DNA of 14,903 bases from Alphaproteobacteria bacterium (GTDB lineage Bacteria; Pseudomonadota; Alphaproteobacteria; VGEJ01): the NCBI GenBank assembly GCA_016869335.1, contig VGEJ01000031.1, forward strand, positions 1 to 14,903, in the 5' to 3' direction. A model generated the notes under the pieces. The model was not told the DNA's origin. It saw only the letters and a program-made list of their open reading frames with translations, and searched no databases. Positions 1-6,570 of this stretch are shown piece by piece (positions within the stretch are counted from its first letter, which is position 1; each line of letters starts with the position of its first letter). Made by a program: the position numbers and the translations under genes.

Positions 1-350
1 ATGTCGTGCACGCGGCGGTCGATCTCGGCCCGCTCGAGTCCGGCGACCTCGAGACCGAACGCCAGGTTCTTGTAGACGCTCATGTGAATGAAGATGGCGT
101 AGTTCTGGAACACGAAGCCGACGCCGCGCCGGCCCGGCTGGGTGCGGGTGATGTCGCGGCCGTCGAACCGAATCCCGCCCGCCGTCGGACTCTCGATCCC
201 GGCGATCATGTTCATGGTCGTCGTCTTGCCGCACCCAGACGGCCCGAGCAGCGCCACGAACTCCTTGTCGCGGATCTCGAGATTCAGATCGCCCACTGCG
301 ACCAGATCGCCGAACCGCTTGGTCAAGTCGATCAGCTCAATCCCCGCCAT
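1..350 (-). CDS. ABC transporter ATPase, sugar-type (MalK/UgpC-like), partial
   Basis: This is the nucleotide-binding subunit that would power the sugar-type importer encoded just upstream of it. Only the first 116 residues are visible; the gene runs off the left edge of the window. The visible part carries the Walker A loop GPSGCGKTT at residues 36-44 and the Q-loop segment VGFVFQNYA around residues 77-85, with Gln82. The signature motif, Walker B, H-loop and C-terminal regulatory domain lie outside the window. The ATG at 348-350 follows the stop codon of the MalF-like permease after only 3 bases, so it is very likely co-transcribed and translationally coupled. Cytoplasmic location is expected from the family. 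The assignment to the CUT1 sugar/polyol class rests on the two permeases and the type of binding protein beside it; the substrate is not known. Confidence 0.93.
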   Translation of the reverse strand, partial: MAGIELIDLTKRFGDLVAVGDLNLEIRDKEFVALLGPSGCGKTTTMNMIAGIESPTAGGIRFDGRDITRTQPGRRGVGFVFQNYAIFIHMSVYKNLAFGLEVAGLERAEIDRRVHD

Positions 351-353
351 CCC

Positions 354-1349
354 CTAGCCCCTCGCCGCCGCGTCGGCCGCGCCCATGTTGGCCTCGCGCC
401 GCCGCCGCTGGGCGCGCGCCATCATCGCGATGCCGACGCCGCCCAGCACAGACAGAAAGACCATGATCATGAACCCGATCGCCGAAACGTAGGCCCATTC
501 GAGATCGAAGAACGTGACCTTGTAGATATACACGGAGACGGTCTCGGTTGCCACGCCGGGCCCGCCTTTCGTCATCACGTACATGACGTCGAACAGCTTG
601 AACGCTTCGACGGCGCGGATGACGATCGCGATGATCATCACCACCTTCATCTTCGGCAGGACGATGCGAAAGAACTTCTGCCCCCAGCTCGCGCCGAGCA
701 AGGTGGCCGCCTTCATCTGATCCTCCGGCACCCCGAGCATGCCGGCGAGCAGGATCAGGAACATCAGCGGCGTCCACTGCCAGATGTCGGCGATCATGAT
801 GGCGACGAAGGCCAGATTGGGATCGTTCAACCAGACGAAGTCAACCGTACTGCCCGTGAGGATGCTGAGGATCTGGTTGATCGGGCCGTTGCTCTGGAAC
901 AGCATGAAGAACATGTACCCGGCGACGGCCGGCACGATCATCATCGGCATCAGGAGGATCGAGTAGAACACGCGCTTGAGCGGGAAGCTGTCGACGAACA
1001 GAACGGCCAGTCCCAGCCCGATCAGGAACTCCGCGGGGACGGCAACAAGCATGATGAGGAGCGTGCGGCCGATCGAGCCCCACAGCCGCTCGTCGCTGAA
1101 CGCCTCGATGTAGTTGTCGAACCAATTGAGCGACTCGTATGCGTCGTACCATGGCGTGCCGTCGAGCGGCCCCCACCAGGTCAGGCTGACATAGATGATC
1201 ATCAGCCCGGGGAAGACGAAGATGAAGAGGAGCAGGAGCTGGGTCGGCAGCGTCATGAGCTTGCCGAGCCGCCGGCCAGCGACGGCGAGGGAGTGCACGG
1301 GCGCCACGGGGCTGGCTGGGAGCGCGACGCTGCCCTGCTGTGCCGTCAC
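354..1349 (-). CDS. ABC transporter permease, MalF/UgpA-like
   Basis: This is an inner-membrane permease of 331 residues, one half of the translocation channel of a CUT1-type importer. It has about six hydrophobic segments (roughly residues 35-57, 96-118, 129-150, 181-203, 236-250 and 286-310). The cytoplasmic coupling loop, AATLLGASWGQKFFRIVLP at about 214-232, matches the EAA motif (E-A-A, a Gly, then I-x-LP) that docks on the ATPase. I chose the GTG at 1347-1349 because it overlaps the stop of the upstream permease in a GTGA arrangement and gives a normal N-terminus. The same frame is open much further upstream, but there it only shadows the other permease gene. The tail is Arg-rich (RRRRE around 315-319). 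Its partners are the MalG-like permease before it and the ATPase 3 bases after it. Confidence 0.92.
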   Translation of the reverse strand: MTAQQGSVALPASPVAPVHSLAVAGRRLGKLMTLPTQLLLLFIFVFPGLMIIYVSLTWWGPLDGTPWYDAYESLNWFDNYIEAFSDERLWGSIGRTLLIMLVAVPAEFLIGLGLAVLFVDSFPLKRVFYSILLMPMMIVPAVAGYMFFMLFQSNGPINQILSILTGSTVDFVWLNDPNLAFVAIMIADIWQWTPLMFLILLAGMLGVPEDQMKAATLLGASWGQKFFRIVLPKMKVVMIIAIVIRAVEAFKLFDVMYVMTKGGPGVATETVSVYIYKVTFFDLEWAYVSAIGFMIMVFLSVLGGVGIAMMARAQRRRREANMGAADAAARG

Positions 1350-2209
1350 TGCTTGAGCGCTCCGAAGGTCAGGCCGCGTACCAGGTGCTTCTGGATGATG
1401 ATCCCGAGCACCACCGGCGGGATCGCGGCGATGAGGCCGAGCGCCGCCTTGGCGCCGTACATCTCGCCGGTCATCGCTATGTTGAGCTGGCTCATGTAGA
1501 CCGGGATCGTCACCCAGTCCTTCCTGGTCAGCAGGAGGGCGACCAGATAGTCGCTCCAGTTCAGGATGAACACGAAGAGGACGGTCGTGGCGAGCGGCGC
1601 CTTCACCATCGGCAGGGTGACCCTGTAGAAGACGCGCCACGGGCTGCACCCTTCGACGAGGGCGGCCTCCTCGATTTCGCGCGGTACTTCGTCGAAGAAC
1701 GTCTTCATCAGCCAGAAGGCGAACGGTAGCGTGACGATGCCGTAGATCAGGGCGAGACCCCAAAAGGTGTCGACCAGGGCGAGGTAGGACCACATCATCA
1801 TGACCGGGATCATCACCGCCATCGGCGGGAAGAGCCGGAGCTGGAGCACCGACAGGGGCAGGTTACCGCCGACCGCAAAGCGCGAGACGCCGTAGGCGCC
1901 GAGCGTGCCGACCGCCACCGCGACAAGCGTACCGAGCGAGGCGATCACCAGGCTGGCCAGCACCGGGCGCAGCGCCGTCCCCTCCAGCGTGACGATGACC
2001 TCCTTGGTCTGGCCGGTGAAGATGTACTCGAAGTTGCCGATGGTCGGGTTCTTCGGCAGCCACGTCAGATCGGCGGTGGCGGTGGTCCACTCGGCGACCG
2101 GCTTGAACGCCAGCGTCGCCATCCACACGATCGGCACCAGGGCGATCACGATCGCGACCAGAACCAATACGTAGCGCGCCGCAACCGCCCAGGCGCGTTG
2201 TGTCGCCAT
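1346..2209 (-). CDS. ABC transporter permease, MalG/UgpE-like
   Basis: This is the second inner-membrane permease of the sugar-type importer, 287 residues long. An N-terminal membrane segment (about 11-35) precedes a periplasmic stretch and the binding-protein-dependent transport core. The EAA coupling loop is clear at residues 181-200 (EAALVEGCSPWRVFYRVTLP). The run LRLFPPMAVMIPV around 124-136 is typical of the MalG branch. The ATG at 2207-2209 gives a family-length protein. Immediately before it is a run of nine Gs on the coding strand (2210-2218), which must serve as the ribosome site since no other purine-rich stretch is close. The gene ends in a GTGA overlap with the next permease. A large stem-loop (2246-2300) lies between it and the binding-protein gene, suggesting it is expressed at a lower level than the binding protein. 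Confidence 0.93.
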   Translation of the reverse strand: MATQRAWAVAARYVLVLVAIVIALVPIVWMATLAFKPVAEWTTATADLTWLPKNPTIGNFEYIFTGQTKEVIVTLEGTALRPVLASLVIASLGTLVAVAVGTLGAYGVSRFAVGGNLPLSVLQLRLFPPMAVMIPVMMMWSYLALVDTFWGLALIYGIVTLPFAFWLMKTFFDEVPREIEEAALVEGCSPWRVFYRVTLPMVKAPLATTVLFVFILNWSDYLVALLLTRKDWVTIPVYMSQLNIAMTGEMYGAKAALGLIAAIPPVVLGIIIQKHLVRGLTFGALKQ

Positions 2210-2218
2210 CCCCCCCCC
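2210..2218 (-). promoter_or_regulatory. Homopolymeric G9 ribosome-binding stretch
   Basis: Nine consecutive Gs on the coding strand directly abut the ATG of the MalG-like permease and are the only Shine-Dalgarno-like sequence in range. The run is what the sequence shows. That it works as the ribosome site, or varies in length, is inference. Confidence 0.4.
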
Positions 2219-2245
2219 GTCCTTCGGTCCTGGAGAAAACTTATC

Positions 2246-2300
2246 AGGAACCGGGCGCCGCGGGCAATGCGCGCATCGCCCGCGGCGTCGATCGGTTCCT
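2246..2300 (-). promoter_or_regulatory. Intercistronic stem-loop between binding-protein and permease genes
   Basis: A long inverted repeat begins 7 bases past the stop codon of the binding-protein gene. The outer arms AGGAACCG and CGGTTCCT pair over 8 bp. The inner arms CGCCGCGGGC and GCCCGCGGCG pair over 10 bp, and the loop contains a further ATG/CAT pairing. A short TTTT follows about 6 bases after the outer arm in the direction of transcription, so it is not a classical intrinsic terminator. Strong hairpins at this position are known in other binding-protein operons, for example after malE in enteric bacteria. They stabilise the upstream message and reduce downstream expression, giving excess binding protein. 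That role is inferred here. Confidence 0.6.
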
Positions 2301-2307
2301 AGCGGGC

Positions 2308-3924
2308 TCAGGCCTTGTCGAGCAGCGTCGGCCAGGCGGAACGGCTCTTGTTGATCGACTCGATCAGCCGCTCCTCGCCCCGTTTCTTGACGATCTTCTG
2401 CCACTCCTTGGATGCGGCCTGCATGGCTTCGGCCGGCGTCTTCTCGCCCACCAGGGCGGCCTGGAGCTGCTCGTCGAGCGCGTTGTCGAACGCCCCCTGT
2501 CCGGCGTAGTTGATCGTCGGCGCCGAGCGCGCGATCGTCTGCTCGATGATCGCGGTGTGATCGGCGTGGTAGCTCTGCTGGACCAGCGGCTCCTGGAAGT
2601 TGGCCTTCTGGAACGGATCGAAGTAGCCGCCTGGATTGCCCGACATCCAGCTGAACGTGCGCGTTGAAGAGGCCCACTGGAGGAAGAGGTAGGCGGCCTC
2701 CGGGAACTTGCTTTGCGAGGAGACCTCGGCCTGGATGTTGTAGTAGAGCACGCTGCGACGCACCAGATCGCCATCGAAGATGTTGCCCGGCGGCAGGAAC
2801 GAGCCGAGTTTGCCGGTAACGGGCGTCGCCGGGGTGCCGTCGGGGTTCATCCGATCGTTGAACTTCCGCAGGTTGGTGTAGGTCGACATCATCAGCGCGG
2901 TGCCCTGGGCCATGGCGCCGTAGGCCTCGGCCCAGGTCCAGCTCAGCGCGTCCTTGGACGCCCATTGCTTGCTCTTGACGTGCTCCTCGCACGCCTTGAT
3001 GCCGAGGTCGCTGTCGAGGTTGGGCTTGCCGTTCTCGTCGAAGAAGAACAGGTTCGGCTTCGCCTGACCTGCGAAGCGCATGTAGAACGTCGACAGACCC
3101 CAGAACGGCGCCAGCAGATTGGTGTGGCCGAGCATCGTGTCCGACTTGAAGAACTCGGCGATCTGGTCGGTCTCCTGCCAAGTCCGCGGGTGGCCGAGTG
3201 TCCAGCCGTACTTGTCCTCGAACCGCTTGATGTTGTCGGGGTCCTCGAACAGGTCCTTGCGGTAGACCCAGGTCTGGAAGTCGCCATCGAGCGAGATGGT
3301 GTAGTACGAGCCGTTGTAGGTGTAGAGGAGCTTCTCCATCTCGGGCGTCGGCGTGCCTCGCGCGGGATCGCCCCAGTCCGGCTTGTATTTGGCGACGAAC
3401 TCATCGAGGTTGACGATGCCCTTGGCATCGACCTTGTCGCCGACCGCATTCCACGGCCCCGTGTAGATGTCGTAGCTGCCCGAGCCGGTGGTGATGTCCT
3501 GCATCACCTTGGGGATGATGTCGGTCTCGCCGGCGCCGATGATCTCGACCGGGATGCCGGTCTCGGCCTCCCAGACGCTGGCGACGGTCGGCGCGCCCTC
3601 GGGGTAGGGCTGGCGGAACTGGCCGACCGCGCCCTGGGTCAAGAGCATGACGATCTTGGCCGGCGCCTTGCCCGCGGCCTTGAGCTGCTTGGCCCCCTCG
3701 ATCGCGCGGCCCTCGGACATCGACTCGTTGTACTGGAAGCGCTCGGCGCCATCGAAGCCGGTGGGGCCGCCCGTCATGCCGGCCGCCAAGCCGGCGGCGC
3801 GCGCGGGCGAGCTGAGGTAGCGCGGCGCGATGCCGAGCGCCGAGGTTAGCGCGAAACCTGCCGCGCCGGCTTTCAGGACACGGCGCCGCGACAACGGTTT
3901 GCCGCTCGTGTGAAGCGTTGCCAT
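2308..3924 (-). CDS. Extracellular solute-binding protein, family 1, Tat-exported
   Basis: This is the periplasmic binding protein that would deliver ligand to the sugar-type permeases encoded after it. It is 538 residues long, larger than the roughly 400-450 residues usual for such proteins. The N-terminus has a twin-arginine signal: SRRRVLK at residues 12-18, a hydrophobic stretch to about 33, and a likely cleavage at ARA/AG near residue 43. This implies export in folded form. The mature part has the usual pattern of this fold: an early strand (KIVMLLT), a segment ending in ETGIPVEII, and repeated aromatic residues (TYNGSYYTISLDGDFQTWVYRK) of the ligand-cleft region. The ATG at 3922-3924 is preceded by a strong AGGAGGA ribosome site about 10 bases upstream. 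It is the first gene of the operon. A sugar, polyol or oligosaccharide ligand is likely from the transporter class, but the cleft residues do not identify it. Confidence 0.93.
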   Translation of the reverse strand: MATLHTSGKPLSRRRVLKAGAAGFALTSALGIAPRYLSSPARAAGLAAGMTGGPTGFDGAERFQYNESMSEGRAIEGAKQLKAAGKAPAKIVMLLTQGAVGQFRQPYPEGAPTVASVWEAETGIPVEIIGAGETDIIPKVMQDITTGSGSYDIYTGPWNAVGDKVDAKGIVNLDEFVAKYKPDWGDPARGTPTPEMEKLLYTYNGSYYTISLDGDFQTWVYRKDLFEDPDNIKRFEDKYGWTLGHPRTWQETDQIAEFFKSDTMLGHTNLLAPFWGLSTFYMRFAGQAKPNLFFFDENGKPNLDSDLGIKACEEHVKSKQWASKDALSWTWAEAYGAMAQGTALMMSTYTNLRKFNDRMNPDGTPATPVTGKLGSFLPPGNIFDGDLVRRSVLYYNIQAEVSSQSKFPEAAYLFLQWASSTRTFSWMSGNPGGYFDPFQKANFQEPLVQQSYHADHTAIIEQTIARSAPTINYAGQGAFDNALDEQLQAALVGEKTPAEAMQAASKEWQKIVKKRGEERLIESINKSRSAWPTLLDKA

Positions 3925-4090
3925 CAGTTCTTCCTCCTCCTAGGGGGCGTGGTCGCCCACATTACTTCAGCGCGACCGGGCGCGACCGGGCTTGACCGGG
4001 CGCGACATGATCGCCAATTACTATACCATGGCCCTGTCCTGTGGCACCCGAATATAGCCGACGCCTCGGCGTCTTACGCGGAGGCTGGCG
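3925..4090. promoter_or_regulatory. Divergent intergenic region between ABC importer and molybdopterin relic
   Basis: These 166 bases separate two divergent genes and should hold the promoter of the importer operon. On the minus strand a TATAGT sits at 4020-4025 and a TATATT at 4051-4056; both could be -10 boxes, but neither has a good -35 at normal spacing. A short palindrome GACGCCTCGGCGTC lies at 4060-4073. A 10-bp tandem repeat occupies 3971-4006 and would fall in the leader of the importer message. A GGAGG (4080-4084) serves the plus-strand reading frame. Which element is used is not settled by sequence. Confidence 0.4.
3971..4006. repeat. 10-bp tandem direct repeat, about 3.6 copies
   Basis: The units are CGCGACCGGG, CGCGACCGGG, CTTGACCGGG and a partial CGCGAC. 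The period is one helical turn, so identical faces would be presented to a DNA-binding protein. It lies 47-82 bases upstream of the binding-protein start codon. It may be a regulator site or simply a slippage product. Confidence 0.7.
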
Positions 4091-4873
4091 ATGCGTGAGC
4101 CCGACGATCGAGCGTGGGTTGGTCGGGCCTGCCGGCGCAAGGAGGACAAGCGGCTCACGAGCGGCCGCGGCCAGTACCTCGCGGACCTCAAGCGCCCCGG
4201 TCTCCTGCACGTGGCGTTCGCGCGCTCGAGCCACGCCCGTGCCCGGCTGGTCGCCATCGACACCATCGCGGCGCGTGGCATGCCGGGTGTGGTCACCGTG
4301 GTGACCGGTGCCGAACTGGTCGACGCGATCCGGTCGCTGCCGCGACCGGTCGTGGCGCCGGCCTTCCCCGCGCGCTACCCGACATTCTGGCCGCTCGCGG
4401 TCGGCAAGGTGAAGTTCCACGGCGAGCCGCTCGCGGCGGTGGTCGAGGTGAGCGCCGCGACGGGCCAGTTCCGCATCCTGCGCTATCTCACCTCTGACGA
4501 TTTCGGCACGGTGATCAATCCGCTGATCATCGAGGGCCAGGTGCAGGGCACGGTGGCGCAGGGCATCTCGAACACGATCTACGAGGAGTTCGTTTACGAC
4601 CGGACCGGGCAGCAGCTCACGACGGACTTCGAGAACTATCAGATCGCCAATGCCGCCGATCTGCCGAACATCGCCGTGTCCTTCGCCGGGGTGCCGACGC
4701 CGCATACCCCGCTCGGCTCGCGCGGCGCGGGCGAGGGGATACCCGGTCCGGTGCCGGCGGCGCTGGCGAGCGCCGTCTCCGACGCGCTCCAGCCCTTCGG
4801 CATCGAGATTACCGAGCTGCCGTTGCGGCCGAACCGCATCTGGCTCCTGATTCAGGCGGCCAAGCGCGCCTGA
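4091..4873 (+). pseudogene. Internally deleted xanthine dehydrogenase/CoxL-type molybdopterin subunit
   Basis: The open frame of 260 residues is two ends of a molybdenum hydroxylase large subunit joined together. Residues 10-118 match the N-terminal hammerhead domain: VGRACRRKEDKRL, GRGQYLADLKRPGLLHVAFARS, PGVVTVVTGAEL and GEPLAAVV. From about residue 118 the sequence jumps to the family's C-terminal end: VEVSAATGQFRILRY, DDFGTVINPLIIEGQ, VAQGI, and GSRGAGEG, which holds the catalytic-type Glu215. Intact members have about 750-800 residues, so roughly 500 residues are missing, including most of the cofactor-binding domain and the active-site loop. The join is in frame near base 4440. The ATG at 4091 has a GGAGG ribosome site 6 bases upstream, so it could still be translated. 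No FAD or 2Fe-2S partner subunits are nearby. A relic is most likely; an assembly error is the main alternative. Confidence 0.8.
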
Positions 4874-4895
4874 GCCGCCGCCGCACGGACGCCCG

Positions 4896-6497
4896 CTAGA
4901 CGTCGTTGCGGCGCATCGCTTCGGCGATGTACTCGGCCTGACGGATGGCAAGGGCCACGATGGTGAGCGTCGGGTTCGCCGCCGCACTGGTGGTGAACTG
5001 ACTGCCATCCGAGACGAACAGGTTCGGGGTGTCGTGGCTCTGGCCCCACTTGTTGACGACCCCGTCCGCCGGCCTCTCGCTCATCCGGCAGGTGCCGAGG
5101 TTGTGGCCCGGTGCGAACGCCGTCCACTCGTGCAGCCGCTTGGCGCCCGCCGCATCCAACAGCGCCGTGCACTGCTTGAGCCCGTGGTTGCGCAGCACGA
5201 TGTCGTTCTGGTGGTTGTCGAGGTGGCAGACCGGAATCGGCATCCCGTAGCGGTCCTTCTCGGTCGGATGGAGATAAACACGGTTGTTCCGGAGCGGCAT
5301 GTCCTCGCCGACGAAGTAGATGCCGGCGGTATGGTCGTAGGCGTCGAGCCACTCGGTGTAGTCGCGGCCCCAGCCCTTGGGGCGCAGCGCCAGCGCGTAG
5401 TCGCGCAGCCCCAAGGCGATCGTCAGGAAGTAGTAGCCGCCGACGAAGCCGCGCTTCGGGTTGAAATAGCTCTCATCGCGGATGGTGCCCGAGACGATGC
5501 GGCCGCGATGCCAGTTCACCGGCTTTTCGAAGATACCGTAGACGGCGGCATCGACGTGGGTGCAGTAGTGATGGCCGACGTGCCCGGCCGAGTTGGCGAG
5601 GCCGTCGGGGAACCGCGCCGAGGCCGAGTTCAGGAGGAGCCTGGGCGTCTCGATCGAGTTGCCGGCGACGCTGACGATGCGCGCCTTCTGAAACTGCCGC
5701 TGCCCGGTGCGATCGGCGTAGAGCACGCCCGTGACCCGGCCGTCTGCGTCGTGGTGGATCTGGAGCGCGTGGCACTGCGGCCGCACTTCGCAGCGACCCG
5801 TGGCCTCGGCCTTCGGGATCTCGGTATAGAGCGTCGACCACTTGGCGCCCGACTTGCAGCCCTGCATGCAGAAACCGATCTGGTCGCAGGCGTTGCGGCC
5901 ATCGTAGGGCACGGCGTTGATGGCGTGGGTGCCGGTGTGAAACTCCGTGTAGCCGAGCCGCCTGGCCGCCGCAGCCATCACCTTGTAGTTGTTGTTGCCC
6001 GGCAGCCACGGCCGTCCGCCCGTGCCGGCGACGCCCATCTTGGTCTCGGCTCGATCGTAGTAGGGCTCGACGTCCGCGAGGCTGATCGGCCAATCGAGCA
6101 GCGTCGAGCCGGGGATGTCACCGTAGGTGGTGCGCGCCTTGAACTCGGTGTCCTTGATGCGCGGGCAGGTGCCGGTCCAGTGCACCGTGGTGCCGCCGAC
6201 CGCCTTGCACATCCAGCTCGGGGTCTCGGGGAAGGTGCGGGCCGACTCGCGCGTGCCGACGGCGCGGCGCGGGTCCTTCCACAACAAGAGGTCGCCCATG
6301 ACCTGCTCATCGTTGACGAACTGGTCCATCTCGATGCGCGGCCCGGCCTCGAGCACGACCACGTTGATGCCCTTCTGGCTGAGCTCGTTGGCGAGCGTTC
6401 CGCCGCCCGCGCCCGAGCCGATCACCACCACCACCGTGTCGTCGTCATGATCGAAGGTGATCGCTGCAACGTCGCGGTCCATGTCCCGGTCGCGCAT
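4896..6497 (-). CDS. GMC-family FAD-dependent oxidoreductase (GDH/gluconate-dehydrogenase large-subunit type), copy 1
   Basis: This is a 533-residue flavoprotein expected to oxidise an alcohol or sugar hydroxyl group using FAD. The Rossmann motif GSGAGGG is at residues 27-33, with the ribose-binding Glu50 in VLEAG. The flavin-loop motif VGGTTVHW is at 100-107. Cys204, Cys210 and Cys214 form C-x5-C-x3-C, the spacing of the 3Fe-4S ligands in FAD-dependent glucose dehydrogenase. The active-site pair is His465 (GHNLGTCRM) and Asn508 (ANPTLT). There is no signal peptide. Related large subunits are exported together with a Tat-signalled small subunit, which is not seen here. AGGAGA 5 bases before the ATG supports the start. 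It lies 73 bases downstream of copy 2 with no clear promoter between, so the two are probably co-transcribed. Only 22 bases separate its stop from that of the convergent molybdopterin relic. Substrate unknown. Confidence 0.92.
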   Translation of the reverse strand: MRDRDMDRDVAAITFDHDDDTVVVVIGSGAGGGTLANELSQKGINVVVLEAGPRIEMDQFVNDEQVMGDLLLWKDPRRAVGTRESARTFPETPSWMCKAVGGTTVHWTGTCPRIKDTEFKARTTYGDIPGSTLLDWPISLADVEPYYDRAETKMGVAGTGGRPWLPGNNNYKVMAAAARRLGYTEFHTGTHAINAVPYDGRNACDQIGFCMQGCKSGAKWSTLYTEIPKAEATGRCEVRPQCHALQIHHDADGRVTGVLYADRTGQRQFQKARIVSVAGNSIETPRLLLNSASARFPDGLANSAGHVGHHYCTHVDAAVYGIFEKPVNWHRGRIVSGTIRDESYFNPKRGFVGGYYFLTIALGLRDYALALRPKGWGRDYTEWLDAYDHTAGIYFVGEDMPLRNNRVYLHPTEKDRYGMPIPVCHLDNHQNDIVLRNHGLKQCTALLDAAGAKRLHEWTAFAPGHNLGTCRMSERPADGVVNKWGQSHDTPNLFVSDGSQFTTSAAANPTLTIVALAIRQAEYIAEAMRRNDV

Positions 6498-6570
6498 CGC
6501 TCTCTCCTGATTGCCTACCGCGCGGGCTGGCGCGGCTCAGTGCTCCAACGCGTATGCGACTCGAACCCGC

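Noticed and set aside
3971..4006. The tandem repeat was considered as a CRISPR-like array.
   Set aside because: The units are contiguous 10-mers with no spacers, and no cas genes are present.
6558..6568. GGGTTCGAGTC on the minus strand resembles a tRNA T-loop between GMC copies 1 and 2.
   Set aside because: The flanking bases do not form the 5-bp T-stem, and the 73-base gap holds no D-arm, anticodon arm or acceptor pairing.
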